NCBI GenBank assembly: GCA_002697475.1
Contig: NZVW01000174.1
Location: 5,412 to 12,674, forward strand
DNA length: 7,263 bases
Source: Aquimarina sp.
GTDB lineage: Bacteria > Bacteroidota > Bacteroidia > Flavobacteriales > Flavobacteriaceae
Direction: 5' to 3'
The translations under genes and the position numbers were made by a program. Below are positions 1 through 7,254 of this stretch, piece by piece (the stretch's first letter is position 1; each line of letters begins with the position of its first letter). Below the pieces are notes generated by a model. The model saw nothing but the letters and a program-made list of their open reading frames with translations. It searched no databases and had not been told where the DNA came from.

Positions 1-2162
1 AATTGATCAAACGCATATTTTATCTTATCGTCTGTCATATATTTCTGAATATACTCTGCTTGTTCAACCCACATTTTTTCGTCAGCCTCAGAAACCAAGG
101 CCCTGTCTAACTTGATACCACTCTCATTAATCCATCTTACATTATTTAAATCTTCATCATACACCTCAAACTTTCGTGTTGTCGGTATGATAAATTTTAT
201 AAAATTAGTGAGTGCCCCATCATAGTTACAAAAAGCCTGATCCCTATCTCTGGGAATAGGTCTATAGATACGTTCTTTGTCCTTATCAAACCGAGCCCAT
301 CGCCATTGATCAGTGTGACGGTCCCAATCCCCAATAAGCATATCAAAAAGACGTGCTCTGATATAATTTTTTTGATCAATTTTATACTCTTCATCCTTTC
401 TAAGATTCGTAAGCATATCATCTGTACTTTCTATATCATCAGGTTTACCAAAAGACTCGACATCAATAAATTCTTTTCCTGGTCGTTCTTCTAATACATA
501 AAGCTCATCTCCATATTCATTATTATATTTCCCTAAGGCTCCATGTTTAGGTATATAATATAATTTAGGATTAGTGTGATAAATATCTATGGCATCAGCA
601 AGAGGACCTATTGCAAAAGTAACATAGGGGTGACTAGCTGTATAAAAGTCTGCTAAGAGTTCTTCTGTAAAAGTATCTTCAAAATTGTCCTCCAGATAAG
701 TATTTACAAATGCTCCTTTTTGTAAGAACTGAGTAGCACTTTTCTTTACTGCTCTAAGGCTATACCTCTTTCCTTTTTTATCAATTAATCTTAAAGATCT
801 GGTCTGTTGTCCGCCTCCACTCCTATCTACCTTCATACCTCCCAAGAGTGTGTCCAGTGTAACTACAGGTACTCTTAATTTTTTACCATATACATAACGA
901 TAGTGGTTACCCCATATATAACTAAAAACTTCAGATCTCTCGGTAGCCTTCTTACTATATATTGAGGCTTCCGTATAGTCTTCAAATTCTTTAGGATACA
1001 TTGAGGTGTCTATAATAGTATCCTTCTTAAAAACTGAATCTTGGTACAGGTTTGTAATTCCTCGTTCATTTACACCATAAAAATCTACAAAAGAAGATCC
1101 ATCATCCAGAAGTCTTATCATGCTAAATCCTGCACCGGAATGTGCAAATTTTCCATTTTTGCCTAACGTTGTTGGGGTACCTTTATTTACTGTACCAGAA
1201 ATAATTTGTTTTAACCCATTATCGTCTATAAACTGTAATGATTTTTCGTGTGCTGAAACGACAATTACTTTATCTGCATCTCTTATCATTACTGATAATC
1301 TACGCATTAAATCACTATATCTTTTATTTAAAATATCTTGTGGAGAAAGTCCACCCTGAGATTTAATTTCAGCAATTAAGGATCCTAATATAGGTAGCGG
1401 AAGGTTATTGCCAAATGGAAAAAATTGATTTCTAAAACTATATTTCCCTCCATAAGGCCCATTAGAATAAACAGGGTGATGCATGGCAAGAATTATAGTT
1501 TTATCCTTATTTTTCTTTAACTCATTTTGTATTTCTACAAAAAATTTACTTCTGGTTTTTATCTCACATTCGTCATTTACTGTGGGATCCTTATCCCAAT
1601 TGGCTATGTACCATTGAGAATCGACGATTAAAAGATGTGTAGTATCATCAATATCAATACTCTCTAATGGACAACCATCCTTTGGCTGAAAGGCCTTTTT
1701 ATCATCAAGCTTTTTCTTTAAATGTTTCTCTTGTCTTTTTAAACCTTTCACCCCATAACTTTTCCATCCACGATCTCCCGGAATAAAAATAACTTTACCT
1801 CTAAAGTCTTCAACAACTTCTATTTGATTGTTCAACTTTTCTTCTGCATATTCTCTCCTTAGATGGTTCTTATTGGGCATACCATCATCAAGGTTGTCAC
1901 CCATAATAATAAGAATGTCTTTTTTGGTAGAGGCACTATCCAAAAATCTTTTGTAGAAGGATAAACTTGTTTGACTCCTGGTATCCTCTATCCCCGTATT
2001 TCCGATAAGAAAGATCTTTCTTTGATTAAGATCAGGTACTACTTTGATATTATTAACAGGTTGCTTATCCGAGTATTTAGTTTTATAAGTAGCGCAAGAG
2101 GTAAACAAAATTAAAATTAATATTAAAATACCTTCTTTATTTATCCTATACTTGTGTGACAT
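1..2162 (-). CDS. Large metallophosphoesterase-like lipoprotein with kinase-like C-terminal region (partial, 3' end off window)
   Basis: This frame is open from the ATG at 2162-2160 to the left edge (720 codons), so the C-terminus is missing. The N-terminus has a short basic stretch, a Leu/Ile-rich segment and the lipobox F-T-S-C with Cys23, indicating a lipoprotein. Residues 49-320 follow the order of a calcineurin-like phosphoesterase: IFLIGNTG (50-57), MGDNLDDGMP (87-96), IPGDRGW (127-133), MHHPVYSNGP (227-236) and SAHEKSLQ (303-310). Several expected metal ligands are changed (GDAG to GNTG, GNHD to GDRG, GHEH to AHEK), so catalysis is doubtful. Residues 395-660 form a second conserved region: a basic stretch (465-474), GDWDRHTDQWRW (611-622) and PIPRDRDQAF (635-644). 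The last two resemble the catalytic and Mg-binding loops of HipA/CotH-type atypical kinases. From memory, relatives in Bacteroidota exceed 1,000 residues and may end in an outer-membrane barrel; that part is not visible here. The substrate is unknown. Confidence 0.88.
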   Translation of the reverse strand, partial: MSHKYRINKEGILILILILFTSCATYKTKYSDKQPVNNIKVVPDLNQRKIFLIGNTGIEDTRSQTSLSFYKRFLDSASTKKDILIIMGDNLDDGMPNKNHLRREYAEEKLNNQIEVVEDFRGKVIFIPGDRGWKSYGVKGLKRQEKHLKKKLDDKKAFQPKDGCPLESIDIDDTTHLLIVDSQWYIANWDKDPTVNDECEIKTRSKFFVEIQNELKKNKDKTIILAMHHPVYSNGPYGGKYSFRNQFFPFGNNLPLPILGSLIAEIKSQGGLSPQDILNKRYSDLMRRLSVMIRDADKVIVVSAHEKSLQFIDDNGLKQIISGTVNKGTPTTLGKNGKFAHSGAGFSMIRLLDDGSSFVDFYGVNERGITNLYQDSVFKKDTIIDTSMYPKEFEDYTEASIYSKKATERSEVFSYIWGNHYRYVYGKKLRVPVVTLDTLLGGMKVDRSGGGQQTRSLRLIDKKGKRYSLRAVKKSATQFLQKGAFVNTYLEDNFEDTFTEELLADFYTASHPYVTFAIGPLADAIDIYHTNPKLYYIPKHGALGKYNNEYGDELYVLEERPGKEFIDVESFGKPDDIESTDDMLTNLRKDEEYKIDQKNYIRARLFDMLIGDWDRHTDQWRWARFDKDKERIYRPIPRDRDQAFCNYDGALTNFIKFIIPTTRKFEVYDEDLNNVRWINESGIKLDRALVSEADEKMWVEQAEYIQKYMTDDKIKYAFDQ

Positions 2163-2183
2163 TAATAATTTTTAATTACTTTG
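2152..2183 (+). promoter_or_regulatory. Candidate Bacteroidota-type promoter for the HD-PycTM gene
   Basis: A TTG at 2152-2154 is followed after 21 bases by TTACTTTG at 2176-2183. The second element matches the Bacteroidota -7 consensus TAnnTTTG except at its second base. Transcription would begin near 2190, leaving a leader of about 15 bases before the ATG at 2205. The -33 element lies inside the first codons of the divergent lipoprotein gene. This is pattern matching only, in AT-rich DNA where chance matches are common. Confidence 0.35.
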
Positions 2184-2204
2184 GAAAAGAAATTTTGCTC
2201 TAGT

Positions 2205-3392
2205 ATGTCTGCAATAATAGAAAAAACAGAAAAATTTGTGGAAGATCTTTTTCATAAGAAACTTCCTGAAACTTGTATTTATCATAATCACGCTCATACT
2301 AGAAGAGTTTTTAAAAGTACGAAAGAAATTGCTGATAATGTAAGTATTTCTAATGAAGATAAAGAGGTTCTTTTATTGACTGCTCTTTTACACGATACCG
2401 GATACACCCAGAGTTTTAAAGACCACGAAGAGTATAGCGTCGAAATAGCAAAACGGTTTCTAAGCAATCAAAATCTTGATCAGCAAAAAATAGATCAGGT
2501 ATCTGAATTGATTTTAGCAACTAAAATGGAACATAAACCCGAAAATTTTCTTGAAGAGATCATAAGAGATGCCGATGCTTCTCATTTCGCTAAAGATTAT
2601 TATAGCGAAACCAGTGAATTGCTCCGGAAAGAATTTAAAACACACGGAATCAATAATTTTGATTCCTCCGGTTGGCTAAAAACAAATATCGATCTTTTTA
2701 AAAATCATCATAAATATTATACTGACTACGCTATAGAGTATTGGAAACCAAAAAAGGAAAACAATCTTGCTAAAATGGTAGAAGAGCAAAAAAAGTTAAA
2801 TAAAGAAGAAAAAGCAAAAAAAGCTGAGCTCAAAAAAATGCTTAAAGAAGAGAGTCCTGAAAAAGGTATTCAGACTGCATTTAGAGTAACTCTGAGAAAC
2901 CATTTAAAATTGAGTGATATTGCTGATACAAAAGCAAATATTTTACTATCCGTTAACGCAATTATCATTTCATTAGCGTTGTCTAATCTAATTCCTAAAT
3001 TAGATAATCCGTCTAATACATATCTTATTTATCCAACACTAATTTTCCTGTTTTTTAGTATCGCCTCCATGATGTTATCAGTACTAGCAACCAGACCTAA
3101 TGTAACAAGTGGAGAATTTACCAGAAAGGAGATAGAAGAAAAGAAGGTGAACCTTCTATTCTTTGGTAATTTTCATAAAATGCCTTTAGAAGAGTATAGA
3201 TGGGCTATGAATGAACTTATGAATGACAAGGAATACATTTATGTCACTATGATTAAAGATCTTTATTTTTTAGGAAAAGTATTGAATCGTAAATATAAAA
3301 TTCTAAGAATTACGTATACAGTATTTATGATTGGTATCATTGTATCCGTTCTATCATTTATAATTGCATTCAACACACTTCAATCTGTTTAG
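2205..3392 (+). CDS. HD-domain phosphohydrolase fused to a Pycsar effector-type (PycTM, DUF5706) membrane domain
   Basis: The product is a 395-residue probable inner-membrane protein. Residues 20-180 form an HD domain: YHNHAHTRRV (26-35, including H27 and H31), the defining LLHDTGY (61-67) with H63-D64, a D-H-E-E stretch at 73-76, and IIRDADASHF (119-128) with D122 and D124. HD domains bind metals and usually cleave phosphate esters or cyclic nucleotides. A Lys/Glu-rich, probably coiled-coil linker covers 182-221. From about 225 the protein matches the PycTM family: SDIADTKANILLSVNAII (237-254), hydrophobic segments at about 246-263, 272-295 and 369-388, and a soluble loop between the second and third. 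PycTM proteins are membrane effectors of Pycsar anti-phage systems that respond to cCMP or cUMP. No cyclase is encoded in this window, so a defence role is inference. An in-frame TTG at 2181 would add eight residues, but it lies within the candidate -7 element and family similarity begins after the ATG. Confidence 0.85.
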   Translation: MSAIIEKTEKFVEDLFHKKLPETCIYHNHAHTRRVFKSTKEIADNVSISNEDKEVLLLTALLHDTGYTQSFKDHEEYSVEIAKRFLSNQNLDQQKIDQVSELILATKMEHKPENFLEEIIRDADASHFAKDYYSETSELLRKEFKTHGINNFDSSGWLKTNIDLFKNHHKYYTDYAIEYWKPKKENNLAKMVEEQKKLNKEEKAKKAELKKMLKEESPEKGIQTAFRVTLRNHLKLSDIADTKANILLSVNAIIISLALSNLIPKLDNPSNTYLIYPTLIFLFFSIASMMLSVLATRPNVTSGEFTRKEIEEKKVNLLFFGNFHKMPLEEYRWAMNELMNDKEYIYVTMIKDLYFLGKVLNRKYKILRITYTVFMIGIIVSVLSFIIAFNTLQSV

Positions 3393-3396
3393 ACCA

Positions 3397-3420
3397 AAGT
3401 GTATTTAACACTTATTTTTT
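3397..3420 (+). terminator. Hairpin plus T-tract terminator between convergent genes
   Basis: AAGTGT (3397-3402) and ACACTT (3408-3413) pair around a five-base ATTTA loop, and are followed by A and six Ts (3415-3420). The hairpin begins five bases after the stop codon of the HD-PycTM gene. Its right arm overlaps the stop codon (3412-3414) of the convergent GAF gene. The six-pair stem is modest, but position and T-run fit a rho-independent terminator for the plus-strand gene. The opposite direction lacks a T-run. Confidence 0.5.
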
Positions 3421-5778
3421 AAGTTCTTTCATCAGGTCATCATAGGTATATAATGCCTTATTATCATCCTCTTTATGATATAAGATATTAACTCTTAAAG
3501 CTTTTAAACCAGTTATTCCTTGAAGATCTTCTAATTCAACTATTTCTACTTCTTCTTCAAGATAATTTTTAGATTGTAAGAAATTAATATATTTTAAGTA
3601 TTCTCTTTCGTCAGAACTTTGAGAATATACAATAACTATTTTACCCTTTTCAGTTACTCTTTCTTTTGTTCCCTTTATAAATGCCTTATCCACTCTTTTC
3701 TTAACAACCTCATATCTGGCATTATACGTCCCATCAACATCAAAGCGTTTTTCATCCATTCTAAATCGTACCGATAGAGAACTATTAAACACTAAAATCA
3801 TAGATGCCACATCCAGAGCTATGGGTAACTCGTTTTTCATTTGGTAATACGCATTTTCCATTTCGCACATAACCTGAAGCTGCCATAGCCTTAAATTTTG
3901 TAGATAGACTTTATTAAAGCTCTTCTGTTTTGTAATAGACTCTCCTATATACAAGTTGTGTTCCACTCCATCTGATTTAAACCTCTCAAAATAATGCGGA
4001 TACATAGCCTGAGCTTCTTCTTGCTTTTTGTCAAGTAAGCCAGCGAGTTTCTTATTAATTAACGTTACTGAATCGTCAAAAGCTTTTCTATGCTTATACA
4101 CTGATTTAATATCAGGATCAAGCATTTCATTATAAGCAGAAATATAATTTTTTAACTCCTTATGTTTTTTTGCTAAATGCTTAAAAATAGGATTAATTTC
4201 CTTTTTAATATATGCTAAAATTTTAGCTTCACTATTAACCTGCAAACCTTGATTTTTCAAGGCATCAATATAATCGTGAACCTGAAATCTGATCTGCTCA
4301 TAAATGGGCAGCGATTCGATTTCTAGTATTTTGTTCAGAACCTTATCCACTGCTATTAGCTGGACCAATAAATCCTTCTGTACAGCCTCATTTCTGGTCT
4401 GAGAAGATGATTTTATGTCTATTTGACCATATAATGGATATACATCATCAAAAACAATTTCTCTAAAGGCAAGAGAAAAACCACTCTGTTCTGCTCTGAG
4501 AAATCGTTTAGCTTCTTGCTTAAATTTCCAATAAACACTAGGGTGAATGGAGGTACATTCCTGTTGAATTATCAAGTCTAGTTGATTATTCATTTTTGCT
4601 CTGTCTTGAGCAACCTTATCAACTAAATAAGGCATTAAGTCCTGTAACTTATTAGCATTAATACTATTAAGATCAAATTTATTAGGAGACACTAACTCTA
4701 TAATTCCAAGAAACTTTCCTTTGTCTATAATCGGAGCGATTATGGCACTATTTACATTTTGATCCAACAGATTCTTATACATAATTTCATCAGGTGTAGA
4801 TGCCTGAAATTTTTCTACATCTGAAATAGCAAAATAAGTTTGTTTTTCAAAAAGAAAATAATTAGTGCCTTTACAAATAGCATGCTTACAACTATCAACT
4901 TCCTTATCCTTTAAAACAAAACTATGAAGTTCATCACCAGGAACAGTTTCAAAAGTTTTATCTTCTTCGTTATAACTTGCAAAACCTATTTTTATATCGG
5001 GTAAATTAAAGATAGCTCTAAAGATTTTTTGGAATTCTTCCATAAAATCTGAATCACTTTTGTCATATTTCAATAAGCTGGTCTTGAATTCTGAAATGGC
5101 ATAATCAGCCGTAACATCAAATAAATTTGCTATAATCAATCCTTTAAACAAATAACTTTTAGGAGGAAACTTCTCCTTCCATAACTCAATATTATCGAAG
5201 TTATCGAGCAATAGAGCTACATCATCTTCTGTTACCTCAGGAGCATCATCTTTTTTACTTATATCAACAAAATCTGCATTATAGAGTAACCTGTAGTGCC
5301 TTAAAATACCATTAGCATCAGGAATATCATAAAAGAAAGGTCTTTTAAAATCAATGGCATACCCATAAAAATTATTTAGAATAATACTACACCCCATAAT
5401 ATAGTAATTATCCTCATCTAAATTTTTTATACAAGGCTCAAAATCGGGTCCTGCCGCCTTGATTATATTTTTATACCTATCAGATGCTTTTAATACTAAA
5501 TTGTTAAATGGGATGGATGCAATTTTTATTTCATTGCTTTGCAGTATTTGAGCGAAAGTGTCCTCTAGTATAATATTTATCTGAGGTAATAATCCTTCTA
5601 CTTCATCTGCCTTAATTCCTTCTTCCAGTTGAGGAAATTGTTTAGCAACAGACAATACTCTTCCTGATCTTTCTTTTAAAAGATCATTATCGCTATCCGA
5701 ATATTTCCTATATTTTTCAAAAAATTTGGAGAAGCTTATCCGGATATCTAATGGAAAATCTTGCTCATTTATCATCAT
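3412..5778 (-). CDS. GAF domain-containing protein, probable cytosolic sensor or scaffold
   Basis: The product has 788 residues with no signal peptide or membrane segment. The part I recognise is a GAF domain at about residues 245-395. It starts with an amphipathic helix (245-258), followed by strands at 262-268 (IKIGFAS), SAIIAPI (344-350) and GKFLGIIELVS (354-364). GAF domains bind small ligands such as cyclic nucleotides, or hold hemes, and signal through attached domains. No output domain I know is present: no histidine kinase, GGDEF, HD or helix-turn-helix motif. Residues 405-600 look mostly helical and include the distinctive VYPLYGQIDIKSSS (446-459) followed by RNEAVQKDL. Residues 600-788 look mixed alpha/beta, with a basic segment at 690-713 (KKRVDKAF, KGTKERV). 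Two cysteines (C297, C302) flank a histidine in the GAF region. The N-terminal 240 residues are unassigned. The start is ATG-ATG; AGGGG at 5781-5785 lies two bases before the first and five before the second, so either is possible. The specific role is unknown. Confidence 0.82.
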   Translation of the reverse strand: MMINEQDFPLDIRISFSKFFEKYRKYSDSDNDLLKERSGRVLSVAKQFPQLEEGIKADEVEGLLPQINIILEDTFAQILQSNEIKIASIPFNNLVLKASDRYKNIIKAAGPDFEPCIKNLDEDNYYIMGCSIILNNFYGYAIDFKRPFFYDIPDANGILRHYRLLYNADFVDISKKDDAPEVTEDDVALLLDNFDNIELWKEKFPPKSYLFKGLIIANLFDVTADYAISEFKTSLLKYDKSDSDFMEEFQKIFRAIFNLPDIKIGFASYNEEDKTFETVPGDELHSFVLKDKEVDSCKHAICKGTNYFLFEKQTYFAISDVEKFQASTPDEIMYKNLLDQNVNSAIIAPIIDKGKFLGIIELVSPNKFDLNSINANKLQDLMPYLVDKVAQDRAKMNNQLDLIIQQECTSIHPSVYWKFKQEAKRFLRAEQSGFSLAFREIVFDDVYPLYGQIDIKSSSQTRNEAVQKDLLVQLIAVDKVLNKILEIESLPIYEQIRFQVHDYIDALKNQGLQVNSEAKILAYIKKEINPIFKHLAKKHKELKNYISAYNEMLDPDIKSVYKHRKAFDDSVTLINKKLAGLLDKKQEEAQAMYPHYFERFKSDGVEHNLYIGESITKQKSFNKVYLQNLRLWQLQVMCEMENAYYQMKNELPIALDVASMILVFNSSLSVRFRMDEKRFDVDGTYNARYEVVKKRVDKAFIKGTKERVTEKGKIVIVYSQSSDEREYLKYINFLQSKNYLEEEVEIVELEDLQGITGLKALRVNILYHKEDDNKALYTYDDLMKELKK

Positions 5779-6065
5779 TGCCCCTAAGTCTATACTTGAA
5801 TTTAATAAAATAACTCTAAAAATCAGGAGTTAAGCGGTACATTAACATTAAATTAATTCCTCTCTTATGCCATTTTTTGCAAAATTAGGATTAAAAAATC
5901 ACTAAGACCAATAACTCTCTATTTTTATTAGACTCCTATGTTGAAAAAATGTTACCTCAAAACTCAATATTTTTTTAACCCGGAGCTGTATAAACATTAT
6001 GAATACGTTAATTTTTATATCATGTTCCAAGTAATACTTATTTTAGTCGCATAAAATAATACTAC
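5779..6065. other. Divergent intergenic region between the GAF and thioredoxin-like genes
   Basis: These 287 bases separate two divergently transcribed genes and are very AT-rich. They contain the minus-strand promoter at 5880-5911 and a roughly 95-base leader for the GAF gene. On the plus strand, TAATTTTT (6009-6016) and TATTTTAG (6039-6046) each resemble the -7 element TAnnTTTG with one mismatch. Neither has a convincing TTG at the right distance, so the promoter of the thioredoxin-like gene is not assigned. I see no small gene, repeat or RNA structure here. Confidence 0.5.
5880..5911 (-). promoter_or_regulatory. Bacteroidota-type promoter for the GAF gene
   Basis: Read on the minus strand, TTG (5911-5909) is followed after 21 bases by TAATTTTG (5887-5880), an exact match to the -7 consensus TAnnTTTG. 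The spacing lies in the range reported for Flavobacterium promoters. Transcription would start near 5873, giving an untranslated leader of about 95 bases before the ATG at 5778. This is the best promoter match in the window. Confidence 0.5.
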
Positions 6066-7205
6066 ATGACACGATTTATAATATCAATTTTAGTAATTGC
6101 TATAACATTTAGCTGCAAAGAAGAAAAGAAGGGATATGTTATAACAGCTAATACACATGGGTTTGAAGATGGCACAAAAGTTTATGTAAATGCTATGAGT
6201 CAATCTAACAGACCTGTTATAATTGATTCGTCAATTATAAAAAATAAGCAGTTCGAAATAACACTTCCTGCTCCTGAAACCAATGACTTTAACTATCTAA
6301 CTTTTGAAAATATTGGAGGCAATGTACTCTTCATTGCTGAAAATAACCCCATTGAAATAACCGTTTTTAAAGATAGTCTTAGATCTTCAGTTGTTAAAGG
6401 TGGTGATGAAAATAAAATTTTCTTCACCTATTTAGGTAAACTTAAATCTTTTAATGAAGAGAAAATTAAGATTAATAACGATATTCATGTAGCTACTAAA
6501 CTTAAAGAATACGATAAAGTAAAAAGCCTAAGAGCCTCAATAAACGACGTAAATCAAAAAGAACTTGATTATAGAGAAAGTCTGGCCAAAGAAAATCCAA
6601 ATTCAATTGTTGCTGTGATGGCACTTACAGATTTGATCAGATTAAGAGCTATTCAAGCAAAAGAGGCTCAGGAAATGTATTCAGGTATAAGTGAATCTCT
6701 AAAATCGACCAGATTAGGAAAACAACTTGAAATGCTTGTTAACAATGCAATTGCTTTGTCTCAACAAAAGAAAATTGATGTAGGAGATAAAGCAGAGAAT
6801 TTTTCTGCTCCAACACCTACGGGAAGAGAATTATCTCTTAATGAGGCGAGAGGAAAAGTAACAATTATAGATTTCTGGGCGTCCTGGTGTAAGCCCTGTA
6901 GAATGGAGAATCCTAATGTGGTAAAAGTGTATAACAAATATCATGAGAAAGGATTAAACATTATTGGTGTTTCTCTTGACAAAAAGAAAGAGGCCTGGCT
7001 TAAGGCAATACAGGATGACAATTTACAGTGGAGTCATGTTTCTAATCTTCAATTTTGGCAGGAGCCGATAGCACAGGCATATGGTGTTCGTTCTATCCCT
7101 GCTACCTTTATTTTGGATGAAGATGGTAATGTAATTGCTAAAAATCTCAGAGGTCCTGCTTTAGAGGAAAAAATTGCGGAACTATTAGGAGAGAATGTAC
7201 TGTAA
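6066..7205 (+). CDS. TlpA-family thioredoxin-fold lipoprotein with N-terminal DUF4369-like domain
   Basis: The product has 379 residues. A short signal peptide ends in the lipobox F-S-C with Cys17 as the lipidated residue. Residues 23-115 look like the beta-rich DUF4369 domain common in Bacteroidota thiol-disulfide proteins. Residues 120-235 are mainly helical and charged. Residues 238-375 are a TlpA/ResA/AhpC-type thioredoxin domain: GDKAENFSAPTPTG (240-253), the redox motif WASWCKPC (271-278) with C275 and C278, GVSLD (301-305), and the cis-proline loop RSIPATFIL (342-350) with P345. All catalytic features are intact, so it should act as a thiol-disulfide oxidoreductase outside the cytoplasm; its partner is unknown. 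Cys17 is followed by K-E-E, which resembles a surface-export signal of Flavobacteriia lipoproteins, so the facing of the membrane is open. No other start fits the signal peptide. It is apparently transcribed alone and ends at a strong terminator. Confidence 0.9.
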   Translation: MTRFIISILVIAITFSCKEEKKGYVITANTHGFEDGTKVYVNAMSQSNRPVIIDSSIIKNKQFEITLPAPETNDFNYLTFENIGGNVLFIAENNPIEITVFKDSLRSSVVKGGDENKIFFTYLGKLKSFNEEKIKINNDIHVATKLKEYDKVKSLRASINDVNQKELDYRESLAKENPNSIVAVMALTDLIRLRAIQAKEAQEMYSGISESLKSTRLGKQLEMLVNNAIALSQQKKIDVGDKAENFSAPTPTGRELSLNEARGKVTIIDFWASWCKPCRMENPNVVKVYNKYHEKGLNIIGVSLDKKKEAWLKAIQDDNLQWSHVSNLQFWQEPIAQAYGVRSIPATFILDEDGNVIAKNLRGPALEEKIAELLGENVL

Positions 7206-7224
7206 TACCAAAAATACTAATATT

Positions 7225-7254
7225 AAAAAAGGCTCAGTTTACTGAGCCTTTTTT
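7225..7254. terminator. Strong bidirectional rho-independent terminator
   Basis: GGCTCAGT (7231-7238) pairs perfectly with ACTGAGCC (7241-7248) around a two-base loop (or a seven-pair stem with a TTTA loop). Six As precede it and six Ts follow it. The element begins 19 bases after the stop codon of the thioredoxin-like gene. The symmetric A and T runs mean it could also stop transcription arriving from the right. Confidence 0.9.

Noticed and set aside
197..421. Short minus-strand open frame of 74 codons
   Set aside because: It lies wholly inside the long lipoprotein frame, which translates to a coherent protein across this stretch, so it is an out-of-frame shadow.
306..494. Short plus-strand open frame of 62 codons
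   Set aside because: It is antisense to the lipoprotein gene in the region of the GDWDRH motif, with no recognisable product or start context.
1120..1359. Short plus-strand open frame of 79 codons
   Set aside because: It is antisense to the phosphoesterase-like domain and has an uneven composition; treated as a shadow.
2212..2219. Possible minus-strand -7 element TATTATTG for the lipoprotein gene
   Set aside because: It has one mismatch to TAnnTTTG, and no TTG lies at a suitable distance upstream, so it is not better than chance in AT-rich DNA.
2205..3392. A complete Pycsar anti-phage system
   Set aside because: Only the PycTM-type domain is present. None of the other gene products resembles a class III nucleotide cyclase, so a complete system cannot be claimed here.
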